DNA of 64,000 nucleotides, taken from positions 11,523,001 to 11,587,000 of the forward strand of contig OX335658.1 of the NCBI GenBank assembly GCA_946894095.1, given 5' to 3'. Below the pieces are notes generated by a model. The model ran no database searches and had not been told where the DNA came from. It saw nothing but the letters and a program-made list of their open reading frames with translations. The translations under genes and the position numbers were made by a program. Positions within the stretch are counted from its first letter, which is position 1, and every line of letters starts with the position of its first letter. This DNA comes from Incurvaria masculella. Lineage: Eukaryota > Arthropoda > Insecta > Lepidoptera > Incurvariidae. This document shows positions 10,945 to 20,464 of the stretch, in pieces.

Positions 10945-11502
10945 GGCGGCCCAACCCGGCGGGACTAACTCATTCGCGGGCACTGTACAAAACCGTGCTG
11001 TTGCGCTCTGGGACCTTCTCTGTTTCAAAGAAAAAGACAGGCTCCGTGATGAGAAAAATGCAGCATGGCCACAAAAAAGATAATGTTTTAATTTTCGTAA
11101 ATCTTACCAAATCATACACTGATTTGGTAAGATTTACGAAAATTTTGATTTCAAAACGACTTATGGCTGACCACGACCGCTGTAGTCAAAAATCTAACAA
11201 AAACCAAATAGATTATAAATCTTGATTAAATAAGCTATGTCTGATGACTAATCTTTTTAAGATTTTATTACTTTATCATTGCGTAATAAACCACCAAAGT
11301 TATTGTATAAAACGCGCAAAAAAATAGAACTTTTGGACCTTATAACTTAGAAACCAAACACAATTTTACAATGCCAACGGTCATCAGACATCTAGTTCGA
11401 TTAAATAAAGCTCTTTTGAGCAAAATTTCGGATCTCGTATAAGAAATATGGGCGTGATCTTCTTTCCCCTTTTGTATGGGGATATGAGCGGGTTGGGCCA
11501 CC
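10945..11502 (+). mobile_element. MITE family B, copy 1 (TTAA-flanked)
   Basis: 558 bp bounded by TTAA at 10,941-10,944 and 11,503-11,506. Ends read GGCGGCCCAACCCG on the left and, inverted, GGTGGCCCAACCCG on the right. Interior markers (gcgctctgggaccttctctg; aaaaagacaggctccgtgat; aaataaagctcttttgagca) recur at 41,762-42,264 and 48,486-49,026. TTAA duplication is the piggyBac signature, but the termini do not look canonical. No coding capacity. Confidence 0.85.
11090..11144. repeat. Near-perfect hairpin made by template switching
   Basis: A 25-bp perfect stem (11,090-11,114 with 11,120-11,144) closes on a 5-nt loop, TACAC. Other family-B copies have about 15 unrelated bases (acaatgtgcatagtg) instead of the left arm, so the arm is an inverted copy of the flanking right arm. 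Confidence 0.85.
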
Positions 11503-11506
11503 TTAA

Positions 11507-12162
11507 AGCGGGGATTTTTGTAATTTTCAAAAAGAAAGAAGAAAAGTCGTGTCTCGATACAACATGACATTTGACAAAAGGTATCATAGGTCAAAACCTT
11601 GAAAATTACCCTACTTGCTTGCATGACACTTTTGTCGGTCGATGTGCTGAACAACCTAAATATAACATTATGTTTTTGTTACAGTATTAATACTTGTTTA
11701 AGTACCTTTATGGCTTCAAGCTTAAAGCGTGAAGGTATATTTGCCTGGTTTGAACTGCATTATAATACACAATTAATGTCTTGCTCGTAAAATACACAAT
11801 TTGTAATGCTGAAAGCTCAGCTATTCATAGCTTAGTCTGCGCCTATTTCGCGAGGTCGCTCACTGTAATAATTTATTTCTCACTGAAAAGAGCCTATTCA
11901 GTGGCGGCCATATTTTTAACGACTTCAGTTTGTTCGACCCACGAACTCCTATTATGTGCGTGAAACTAAACGTTGAAATGCATTTTTATTTGCCATAAAA
12001 ACAAGAAATACTTATTAAAAAAGACTTTAGGTATGCTTTAGAATTTAATAGGGGTGGTAAGCAATAATCATATAATAATATAAACATCCACAGTACTCTT
12101 AATTCGTATGAATGATTATATTAATATTTATTATTATATTTTTCAATAAATAAAACGAAGTA
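11507..12162. other. No recognisable feature
   Basis: AT-rich sequence between two family-B MITE copies. Contains an ATTATATTAATATTTATTAT-type tract near 12,115-12,150. Confidence 0.45.
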
Positions 12163-12455
12163 CCTTCTGTGTTTCAAAGAAAAAGACAGGCTCCGTGATG
12201 AGGAAGATGCAACATGTTCACAAAAAAGACAATGTGCATGGTGTATGATTTGGTAAGATATACGAAAATTGTAATTACAAAACGACTTCTAGCTAAAAGT
12301 AAACCACGACCGCTGTAGTAAAAAAATCTAACAAAAACCAAATACATTATAAATTTTGATTAAAAAAGCTATGTCTGATGACTAATCTTTTTAAGATTTT
12401 CTAACTTTATCATTGCGTAATAAACCACCAAAGTTATTGTATAAAACGCGCGAAA
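12163..12455 (+). mobile_element. MITE family B, copy 2 (both ends lost)
   Basis: Homologous to the interior of copy 1 from 'ttctgtgtttcaaagaaaaa' to 'ttattgtataaaacgcgcga'. Neither TTAA end is present. The right side is joined directly to a 'ggttccgta' repeat fragment. Confidence 0.8.
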
Positions 12456-12456
12456 A

Positions 12457-12517
12457 TCTTGTACAATGGTACGGAACCCTTCGCGTGCGAGTTCGACTCG
12501 TACTTGCCCGGTTTTTT
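12457..12517 (-). repeat. 'GGGTTCCGTAC' repeat, head fragment
   Basis: Reverse orientation of the family start (ccgggcaagtacgagtcgaa, then gaagggttccgtacc). Fuller copies lie at 22,733, 39,725, 47,601 and 50,336. Confidence 0.75.
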
Positions 12518-12721
12518 GATCTGAGGGCTGCTTTCTATTACTCTCGATCTACCGGGCTAACGTACGAAACGAATAGGTCGCTCGTTTATATAACGTACTG
12601 TTACAATTTAGTATGCACTACCCGCCTCCGCATTCCCAGGAGATTACATGGGCTCATTTAAGAAGATCGTAAAAGCTTTTCTCCGTTTAGTTATTATTTT
12701 ATTGTTGCCTCCTCGTTATGG

Positions 12722-13790
12722 GGGGAACGGCAGAACGTCTAAAATGCAGATCGTATAATATCATATTTTAACAAAATTTTAAAACCATGCACAACGTATA
12801 TTCGGCAGATCGTATAATTTTATACGTAGTGCATGAATAAGTTTAAAAAATGAAATTACTTATTTCTCAATGCATAACGTATAATAGTCACAACGTAAAA
12901 TTATGACCTTTATTTAACAAAAAAAGAAAACCATGCATATCATATAATTCAAAAACTTTTCATAGGATAAGCGCCGTTATGATTATAGTTTTAAAGCGTA
13001 TGCTCGAACGCGACTTTTCGACCATGTCAATTAGCGTAAGGTGGCCTTGTTACTCTTTAACAAATATCCATTCGTAGCAATTTCAGCCTTAAATGTATCG
13101 TAATTATGGCGCTTTATGCAGTGCTTGTTGGCATATTATACGTTCTGCATGGTTTTCTTTTTTGTGAATTCACGATAGGAATATTATACGTTGTGACTAT
13201 TATACGTTCTGCATGATGCAAAGAGTTGATTCTATTTATAAACTTTCTTCATGCACAACGTTTTGACAACAAATTGAGCGGCTCGTAGCCTAGTTGCGCG
13301 GGGACTGGCCTAGCGTACCAGAGGCCCGGGTTCAATACCAACTTGCACCACTGTCTTTCTCTTTCAGAGTTCGATAAGTGCATTTCGTCACGAATGCGAG
13401 CTGCTCCATGGTTCGGAATCCATGTAAAACTGTAGGTCCCCTTCCCCTACTAGGTGGTAGGGTTTAAGCCTGCCCGGGTTGGTACCATCGCATTAGATGA
13501 AAAGATGGTCGAAGCGGCAATTAAAAATTGTCCGTGTTTTCCATCCAGTTCAATGTAGCCGTGCTCATAAAGGGAAGGTCCTGGCATGGCACCTAATTCC
13601 TTCGGGAATGTGGTGTATTAGGCTAATATCATAACGGTAGTTGTGTGGTATTAGCCATCCATTTCAGGTCGCATAAAAAAAAAAAAACGTATAAAATTAT
13701 ACGTTGTGAATATTATACGATATGCATGGTTTTTATTTTTTTGAAAAAAATACTTTTATACGTTGTGAATATTATACGTAGTGAATACGA
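12722..13790. mobile_element. Unclassified element with clustered CGTATAAT motifs, split by a SINE
   Basis: Flanked by a 12-bp direct repeat CTCCTCGTTATG (12,710-12,721 and 13,791-13,802). The left half carries the motif mainly as CGTATAAT or related forms, often after 'gca(g/c)a'. The right half carries it as ATTATACG followed by 'ttctgcatg' or 'ttgtgaat'. I count about ten copies. Without the SINE at 13,276-13,687 the element is about 650 bp. No coding capacity; superfamily not recognised. Confidence 0.6.
13276..13687 (+). repeat. SINE, full-length, tRNA-like head
   Basis: Starts GAGCGGCTCGTAGCCTAG (A-box-like TAGCCTAGTTG), then a B box GGGTTCAATACC near 13,329. The shared body (cccgggttggtaccatcgca) follows, and the tail gctaatatcataacggtag ends in A-rich 'gcataaaaaa'. 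It sits inside the CGTATAAT element and is therefore younger. Confidence 0.92.
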
Positions 13791-13802
13791 CTCCTCGTTA
13801 TG

Positions 13803-14964
13803 TACTGTTTTTTTATAGTTTAATATTTTGGTCATGGTAATATGTTTTCGTTTTTTTTTGCATGAAGATATGGATGGAAACTACGTATGCTATATTCGAT
13901 ATTGAGAACATGTTTCAGATTTTTTTATTTGAGCTGGTGGTGAGCCGAATTTTTAATGAAAATGCATTTTCAAATCTCGGATTGGAAAAATAGGTGCATA
14001 CCCTGGGATTGAACCAAAAGTATTTAAAACAAGAAACCATAAACTGATTTCCATTTTCAATAACATTTATTAATTTTTTTTGTAGTCAAACTGAACAGCG
14101 GATTCGATGAAGTCAGTAAAAAACAGATTACATATTTTTCCGTCCACAGTTCTGAAATACACACTTAGATCTAAATGCTACTGCTAAACAATTCTTCGGT
14201 AGAGTAGATTAATATAAAGAACAAAAAATAAAAGTTTTAAAAAACTTTTAACCAGCTCCAACCAACCTGAAGTAGAAGGCGGTAAAAAGGCACAGAAAGG
14301 GTCCATTATACATTCTCAGGTGTGCCTCTGTACCACCTTCTACTCCATGGTGCTTGGGTCATTTTTTTTTTAAAACTGTTATTTTTTCACTCTTTTTAGT
14401 ATTTCCTACCCTTAGGAGTGGTATTCTTTCAAAAATATTATTAACGCACCACCCTTAAGGTATACACTACTGATGAGAAAAAATATTATTCAAATAAAAA
14501 AAAAAATACAGTCAAATTGAGAACATCCTCTTTTTTGAAGTCGGTTAAAAAGTAGCAGCAACCCTCAGTGTCAATTACTTTTAACTAACAAAGTTATACA
14601 ATAATATAATATATAGCATTACAAATATTGTTTGGTGAAAGCTTTTAACCACTGGTTAGTAACAAAGGAAATACATTCATGACTTATAGATAAACAATTA
14701 TAACAATGACCACCATAGTGTTGTTCTTGCTCTAATTGTCATATTTTTATTGTTTGTTCAAAACATGTTATTCCAACTTCTTACTAGAAGATAATTTTTA
14801 TGAGATCAGTCTATAATATCGCCCGAATCGTTGATGCGGAGGTACGAGGTAAGAATATTGAAAATATCAATCGCAAGAAGTAAGATTTTTCTCTAAACAC
14901 AAGGTCGTATGGCCAAGGTATTTTTTCTTGCTGGTTGTCACGTAGTGAAACGAGACCTACATAC
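13803..14964. repeat. Mixed dispersed-repeat sequence left of the retrotransposon
   Basis: Includes two 'gtcaaa(c/t)tga..gaagtc(a/g)gt' blocks (about 14,084-14,124 and 14,512-14,552), the second with TTTTTTGAAGTCGGTTAAAA, a motif common in insect repeats. An imperfect 23-bp inverted pair lies at 14,271-14,293 and 14,321-14,343 (GTAGAAGG...CCTTCTAC). No gene seen. Confidence 0.5.
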
Positions 14965-15496
14965 TGTTACGAGCGCGCCCCGCTGCGAAGACATAGCGCT
15001 GATACATTACCAAAGTGCGCCAAATGGTTCCTTCGAATTTCAGTAGATGGCGCTACTTGTCTTATTGCATTGCGCAGGCTATCGCATCACTGTCGTCCCA
15101 TATAAAGTGACGCCTCGTCCAGCTGACTTCAGAAACAAATCTCGGACATTCTAGTAATGTCTCGAGGGAGATTGTTCTCGACTGCTGCCCTACATGGGCG
15201 CCTAGAAATCGGTGGAGTGTTCTGGAAAGAAGCTCCACCGATATAAAAGGCGCCCAAGGCGCTGAGGGCGGCAGTCTATTTTTGGAAGCGAAGTGAGCGA
15301 CAACAAGCGATATAGAAGTGCAGTGAACTAGCTCTGAAGTGAATCAGTGAAGTGAGTGATATAGTTTGTAAATTAGTGTTTGAATTAACCTAGTGTGAAA
15401 TTGTATTTGTGAGTTTGCTTGTGAATTATTTGAAATAAAGGAAGAGTGTTGAGTATTGGTGTTTTCTTCTCTAATCTGCACCCTACCCGCGTAACA
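14965..15496 (+). repeat. 5' LTR
   Basis: Begins TGTTAC and ends GTAACA. TATA box TATAAAAG at 15,242; polyadenylation signal AATAAA at 15,434. A long imperfect inverted repeat (about 15,180-15,276) surrounds the TATA box, with pairing blocks such as ATCGGTGGAG/CTCCACCGAT and GGGCGCCT/AGGCGCCC. Confidence 0.97.
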
Positions 15497-15498
15497 AT

Positions 15499-15518
15499 TG
15501 GTGTCAGAAGCGGGGATT
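15499..15518 (+). other. Primer-binding site, tRNA-Leu type
   Basis: TGGTGTCAGAAG starts two bases inside the LTR edge and is complementary to the 3' end typical of tRNA-Leu (..CTTCTGACACCA). Pairing is imperfect beyond the 12th base. Confidence 0.75.
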
Positions 15519-15522
15519 AGAG

Positions 15523-18500
15523 ATGCCGATTACACCGAGAGAAGACCAGGAAGGCGTGAGGACCAGGAGCCAGACGGCAGCCGACACAACACCGGCCGAG
15601 GATGCAGCAGCCTCAGGAACTCAAGAATTCGAGAGCCATCAATTAATGACGCAAACTCCTGCCTTGGACTTGAACGCATTGATGACCTTCATGCAAGAAC
15701 AGGCCCGCCGTCAAGAGGAGCAGTTGCAGGAACATGCTCGCCGTCAGGAGGAGCAGCAGCAAGAACTGATGTGGGCCGTTAGGGAATCCAATGCCAAAAT
15801 AAAGGAGAAGCTTGATGAGGTCAACTCTAAGATCGAAGAGCAAGACCAAACTCTCGGGCGCCATGAAGAGCGACTGAACGGGCTTGAGTCAAAGATATCC
15901 GAAGAAATGGAGAAAATCAAGACCTGTGGAGTAACTGTATCTTCATCTGCAACAGCAGGAGCAAGATTTAAGGTTCCTCCTTTCGATGGTTTGACATCCT
16001 GGGCCGCTTACAAACTTCAGTTTGAATCAGTGGTTATTGCAAATGGATGGAATGAGAACCAAGCACGAACTGCTTTGACCTTAGGACTTCGGGACAAGGC
16101 ACTCCATGTTCTCGAGGCTTTAGGTCCCCAAATCACCTATGACGGACTTTTAGAAGCACTGGAGTCAAGGTTTGGCGACAAGCATTTGGAACACGTCTAC
16201 CGAGCTCAACTTCGTGATCGAGTACAACGAGCAAGTGAAGGACTTCAACAGTGGGCACTGGAAATCGAAAAACTTGTCCGAAAGGCCCATCAATCATCAT
16301 CGAAATCTTCGTTGGAAGATTACTTGGTGCAGGCTTTCGTGGATGGCATCAGGGACGTCGAAGTACGAGCTGCTGTACGATTGAGTCACCACACAACGGT
16401 GAAGGACGCTCTTGCCCACGCGTTGGAGGTCGAAGCGGTTCGATCAGATCCCCGAGCGCATCGAGTAAGAGAAATGGTGTCGTCGGAAACCAGAGCACCT
16501 GTAAGACGTAAATTTACTCCCCGGTGCTACAAGTGTAATGAACTGGGGCACCTTCGACCCAATTGCCCCAAAAATCAATCCGAAAGGCCTGATGCTGCAA
16601 ATGAAGATGAAAAGGCCAGAACCGGGGGGCGGATGCTGGCTGGTAAAATAGAAGCCCCAAAAGTCACAATTTCGCAGGCATGTACTGGAAACAGCCTGCT
16701 CGTTGAAGGCCAAGTGAACGGGATATATTGCAACTTGACCTTGGATACTGGAGCATCCCGTACAATCGTTAAGTCAAAAACCTTTGGCCGCGTCATATGG
16801 AATCGTCGCCAGTATTTTAATGGTTGCAGGCTTCAGACAGCTACCGGCCAGCACATACCCGTTTATGGAGAGATAGAAGTTACGATTAAAATTGGATGTA
16901 AGACTTATCGTCATACCGCCGTTTTAGCAGATATCATCGATGATTGCATTCTAGGTTTGGACTTTATGAGAACTAACAACTGTAAAATCGATGTGGCAAA
17001 TGGCGTGCTAATATGTGGCAAAGAAGAAGTTTCCTGGCTACGCAAATGTGATGAAATTTCCTCAGATAAATTGGACACAGGGAGATCTAAAGTCGCCACT
17101 CTTTTGGAAGAAAGCAGACGGGACCTGACTGTTGATGATTTCAAGAAAGCAACAAATCTACTTATGCGATATTCAGACATCTTCTCTTCGCACGACGGAG
17201 ACATTGGGAGAACAAGCATGGTTAAGCACCGCATCGACACAGGAGATGCTCTTCCAATACGTCAGAGGCCACGCCGCGTTCCCATAGCTAAAGAAGAAGA
17301 AGTTCAGATAATGATAGCAGACATGCAGAAAAATAATGTTATAGAGACTTCATCAAGTCCATGGTGTTCACCCGTAGTTCTGGTAAAGAAGAAAGATGGC
17401 AGCACCAGATTTTGTGTGGACTATCGTCGTTTAAATGATGTAACGAAAAAGGACAGCTATCCGATTCCTAGAATTGATGACACGCTGGATACATTGAGTG
17501 GTATGAAGTGGTTCACAACCCTGGACCTGAAGAGCGGCTACTGGCAGGTGGAAATCGACAACAAAGACAAAGAGAAGACAGCGTTTACCACAGGGCATGG
17601 GCTGTGGCAATTCAAAGTGATGCCGTTTGGACTTTGTAATGCTCCCGCAACCTTCGAGAGGCTTATGGAACGAGTACTTTTTGGGCTGATCGGGGAAGCT
17701 TGTCTGGTGTACTTGGACGATATAATCATATTAGGGCGGACATTTGACGAGCACATCAAGAATTTGGAGAACATTTTGAGCAAGATTCGCCAAGCTAACC
17801 TTAAACTAAGTGGCAAGAAGTGTTCTTTCTTCAAGCGTCAGGTTAGCTATTTGGGTCACGTTATCTCTGGAAATGGCATCCAAACTGACCCAAAGAAGAT
17901 CGAAGCCGTACAGGAGTGGCCAATTCCAAAGGATAAGACTGAAGTTCGTGCCTTTTTAGGACTGTGCTCATATTACCGCCGTTTCGTCCGAAACTTCTCC
18001 GAGATTGCTAAGCCTCTGCATCGACTTACAGAAGATAAGCGTCAATTCAATTGGGACGAGGACTGCGCAAATTCGTTTCAAGAACTTAAGCAACATCTCT
18101 GTAACACTCCAATCTTGGGCTACCCCGAAGTCGATAAAGAGTTCATAGTCGACACAGACGCAAGTAATACCGGAATCGGCGGTGTACTCTCACAACGTCA
18201 TGGGGACAAGGAGATCGTTATTGGTTATTTCAGCAAATCCCTTTCAAAACCAGAACGGAACTATTGTGTGACAAGACGAGAGCTTCTAGCAGTAGTGAAG
18301 ACTTTGCAGCATTTCAACAAGTATCTTCTCGGCCGAAGATTCCGCTTGAGGACTGACCACGCTGCTTTGAAATGGCTGCTTCAGTTTAAGAATCCAGAAG
18401 GGCAGGTTGCACGTTGGCTGGAACAGCTCCAAGAGTATCAGTTTGATACAGAGCATCGGAGTGGTAAAACCCATGGAAATGCTGACGCTTTGTCTCGTCG

Positions 18501-19917
18501 ACCCTGCCCAGAAGAGTGTAAGCACTGCATCAGGGAGGAGATAAAGGAGACCGTTCATTTAAAGGCCATCCGAACGGATAACATCAGCGAAGAATGGAGC
18601 AATGAAAACATGAAGCTAGCCCAGGAGGGGGACGATGATCTGATGCCCATTATTCACTGGAAGAGAGCAGGAGAGACAAAGCCAGAATGGAGAGATATTT
18701 CTGCAATGAGCACAGCGACTAAAAGTTACTGGGCGCAGTGGTCGAGCCTGGTACTTCATGACGGAATATTGTACAGAAAATGGGAAACACCTAACGGAAA
18801 GGATACTTCTCTGCAATTAGTCATCCCCAGATCTAAGATTAAAGAAGTTCTTCAATGCCTGCACGATGGAACTTCAGGTGGACATTTGGGAATAAAGAGA
18901 ACTCTCCTGAAGATACGACAACGGTTCTACTGGATAAATTGTCGCGATGATGTAGAAGATTGGTGCCGTAAATGCACGATCTGTAGCGCTGTTAAAGGGC
19001 CTCATACACGGAGCAAGGGAACTTTAAAATTGTACAATGTTGGAGCTCCGTGGGAGAGAATTGCTCTTGATGTGGCTGGCCCTTTTCCTCCGACAAATGA
19101 CGGCAACCGTTACTTTATGGTTGTAATGGATTATTTCACTAAGTGGCCTGAGGTATTTGCCATACCAAACCAAGAGGCGATCACGGTTGCACAGAAATTG
19201 GTCCACGAAGTTTTCTGTCGCTATGGAGTACCTCTCGAGATACACACTGATCAAGGCAGAAACTTCGAATCCCGAGTGTTTCAGGAGACATGTCGAATAA
19301 TGGGAATCCATAAGACCAGGACAACCCCATACCACCCACAGTCAGATGGCATGGTGGAACGATTTAATCAGACATTGGAAAGACACTTGGCCAAATTAGT
19401 AGAAGACCATCAAAAGGATTGGGACCAGTATATTCCGCTGTTTCTGCTGTCATACCGAACCGCTGTGCATGAAAGCGTAGATGAAACTCCAGCCTACATA
19501 AATTTTGGACACGAACTCAGACTACCAGCTGACCTTCTGACAGGAATTCCACCAGAGGCATCCCATTGTGTAACAGAGTATGTGTCAGATCTGCGAGGAA
19601 AAATGGACACTGTTTATAAACGTGTCAGAGAGGCTGGTCTACGAGCAAGCGAGCGGATGAAAACACGTTACGACCGCAAAGCTAATGGAAATGTATTTGA
19701 AGAAGGATCTTTAGTTTGGCTACATAATCCATTACGAAAAAAAGGAAAAAGTCCCAAACTGCAACCAAAATGGGAAGGCCCATATAGAGTGGTGACTAAA
19801 ATCAATGATGTGACATATCGTATCCGCCGGAATGATAGATGTCGGGAAAAGATTGTGCACGTAGATCGTCTGGCCCGATACCACGGAGACAATTATGCTC
19901 GAGACGAGCATAACTAA
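15523..19917 (+). CDS. Gag-Pol polyprotein (Ty3/gypsy), 1,464 aa
   Basis: Single uninterrupted frame encoding all replication proteins. Gag: Gln/Glu/Arg-rich coiled coil about 55-135, capsid-like 150-320, zinc knuckle C335-C338-H343-C348 (CYKCNELGHLRPNC). Aspartic protease LDTGAS 407-412. Reverse transcriptase with LDLKSGYW 667-674 and catalytic YLDD 730-733. RNase H with D879, E920 and D945. Integrase zinc domain H1114, H1121, C1151, C1154, core D1183, D1243, E1279 (59 and 35 residues between), and a C-terminal GPY/F module around W1417-Y1421. RT-RNaseH-IN order defines Ty3/gypsy. Gag and Pol are not separated by a frameshift or stop. ATG 15,523 is the first in frame, shortly after the primer site. 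All key residues are intact, so the copy may be active. Confidence 0.97.
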   Translation: MPITPREDQEGVRTRSQTAADTTPAEDAAASGTQEFESHQLMTQTPALDLNALMTFMQEQARRQEEQLQEHARRQEEQQQELMWAVRESNAKIKEKLDEVNSKIEEQDQTLGRHEERLNGLESKISEEMEKIKTCGVTVSSSATAGARFKVPPFDGLTSWAAYKLQFESVVIANGWNENQARTALTLGLRDKALHVLEALGPQITYDGLLEALESRFGDKHLEHVYRAQLRDRVQRASEGLQQWALEIEKLVRKAHQSSSKSSLEDYLVQAFVDGIRDVEVRAAVRLSHHTTVKDALAHALEVEAVRSDPRAHRVREMVSSETRAPVRRKFTPRCYKCNELGHLRPNCPKNQSERPDAANEDEKARTGGRMLAGKIEAPKVTISQACTGNSLLVEGQVNGIYCNLTLDTGASRTIVKSKTFGRVIWNRRQYFNGCRLQTATGQHIPVYGEIEVTIKIGCKTYRHTAVLADIIDDCILGLDFMRTNNCKIDVANGVLICGKEEVSWLRKCDEISSDKLDTGRSKVATLLEESRRDLTVDDFKKATNLLMRYSDIFSSHDGDIGRTSMVKHRIDTGDALPIRQRPRRVPIAKEEEVQIMIADMQKNNVIETSSSPWCSPVVLVKKKDGSTRFCVDYRRLNDVTKKDSYPIPRIDDTLDTLSGMKWFTTLDLKSGYWQVEIDNKDKEKTAFTTGHGLWQFKVMPFGLCNAPATFERLMERVLFGLIGEACLVYLDDIIILGRTFDEHIKNLENILSKIRQANLKLSGKKCSFFKRQVSYLGHVISGNGIQTDPKKIEAVQEWPIPKDKTEVRAFLGLCSYYRRFVRNFSEIAKPLHRLTEDKRQFNWDEDCANSFQELKQHLCNTPILGYPEVDKEFIVDTDASNTGIGGVLSQRHGDKEIVIGYFSKSLSKPERNYCVTRRELLAVVKTLQHFNKYLLGRRFRLRTDHAALKWLLQFKNPEGQVARWLEQLQEYQFDTEHRSGKTHGNADALSRRPCPEECKHCIREEIKETVHLKAIRTDNISEEWSNENMKLAQEGDDDLMPIIHWKRAGETKPEWRDISAMSTATKSYWAQWSSLVLHDGILYRKWETPNGKDTSLQLVIPRSKIKEVLQCLHDGTSGGHLGIKRTLLKIRQRFYWINCRDDVEDWCRKCTICSAVKGPHTRSKGTLKLYNVGAPWERIALDVAGPFPPTNDGNRYFMVVMDYFTKWPEVFAIPNQEAITVAQKLVHEVFCRYGVPLEIHTDQGRNFESRVFQETCRIMGIHKTRTTPYHPQSDGMVERFNQTLERHLAKLVEDHQKDWDQYIPLFLLSYRTAVHESVDETPAYINFGHELRLPADLLTGIPPEASHCVTEYVSDLRGKMDTVYKRVREAGLRASERMKTRYDRKANGNVFEEGSLVWLHNPLRKKGKSPKLQPKWEGPYRVVTKINDVTYRIRRNDRCREKIVHVDRLARYHGDNYARDEHN

Positions 19918-19928
19918 GGAGGAGGCAG
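19914..19928 (+). other. Polypurine tract
   Basis: A mostly purine run (taaGGAGGAGGCAG) directly abuts the 3' LTR and overlaps the stop codon, as expected for plus-strand priming. Confidence 0.85.
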
Positions 19929-20460
19929 TGTTACGAGCGCGCCCCGCTGCGAAGACATAGCGCTGATACACTACCAAAGTGCGCCAAATGGTTCCTTCGA
20001 ATTTCAGTAGATGGCGCTACTTGTCTTATTGCATTGCGCAGGCTATCGCATCACTGTCGTCCCATATAAAGTGACGCCTCGTCCAGCTGACTTCAGAAAC
20101 AAATCTCGGACATTCTAGTAATGTCTCGAGGGAGATTGTTCTCGACTGCTGCCCTACATGGGCGCCTAGAAATCGATGGAGTGTTCTGGAAAGAAGCTCC
20201 ACCGATATAAAAGGCGCCCAAGGCGCTGAGGGCGGCAGTCTATTTTTGGAAGCAAAGTGAGCGACAACAAGCGATATAGAAGTGCAGTGAACTAGCTCTG
20301 AAGTGAATCAGTGAAGTGAGTGATATAGTTTGTAAATTAGTGTTTGAATTAACCTAGTGTGAAATTGTATTTGTGAGTTTGCTTGTGAATTATTTGAAAT
20401 AAAGGAAGAGTGTTGAGTATTGGTGTTTTCTTCTCTAATCTGCACCCTACCCGCGTAACA
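19929..20460 (+). repeat. 3' LTR
   Basis: 532 bp, same ends as the 5' LTR. Three differences seen: cattacc/cactacc, atcggtgg/atcgatgg and aagcgaag/aagcaaag. The second removes one pair of the hairpin around the TATA box. Confidence 0.97.
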
Positions 20461-20464
20461 ATAC

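Larger units (their letters stand above)
14965..20460 (+). mobile_element. Intact Ty3/gypsy LTR retrotransposon
   Basis: 5,496 bp bounded by 532-bp LTRs and a 4-bp ATAC target duplication (14,961-14,964; 20,461-20,464). Order: 5' LTR, tRNA-Leu-type primer site, one gag-pol frame, polypurine tract, 3' LTR. No env frame follows pol. The LTRs differ at only three positions by my alignment, so the insertion is young. Confidence 0.97.

Noticed and set aside
15498..19977. Other frames within the gypsy element, including antisense ones near the 3' LTR
   Set aside because: Overlap gag-pol, have no recognisable domain, and no env-like signal or membrane protein is present after pol.
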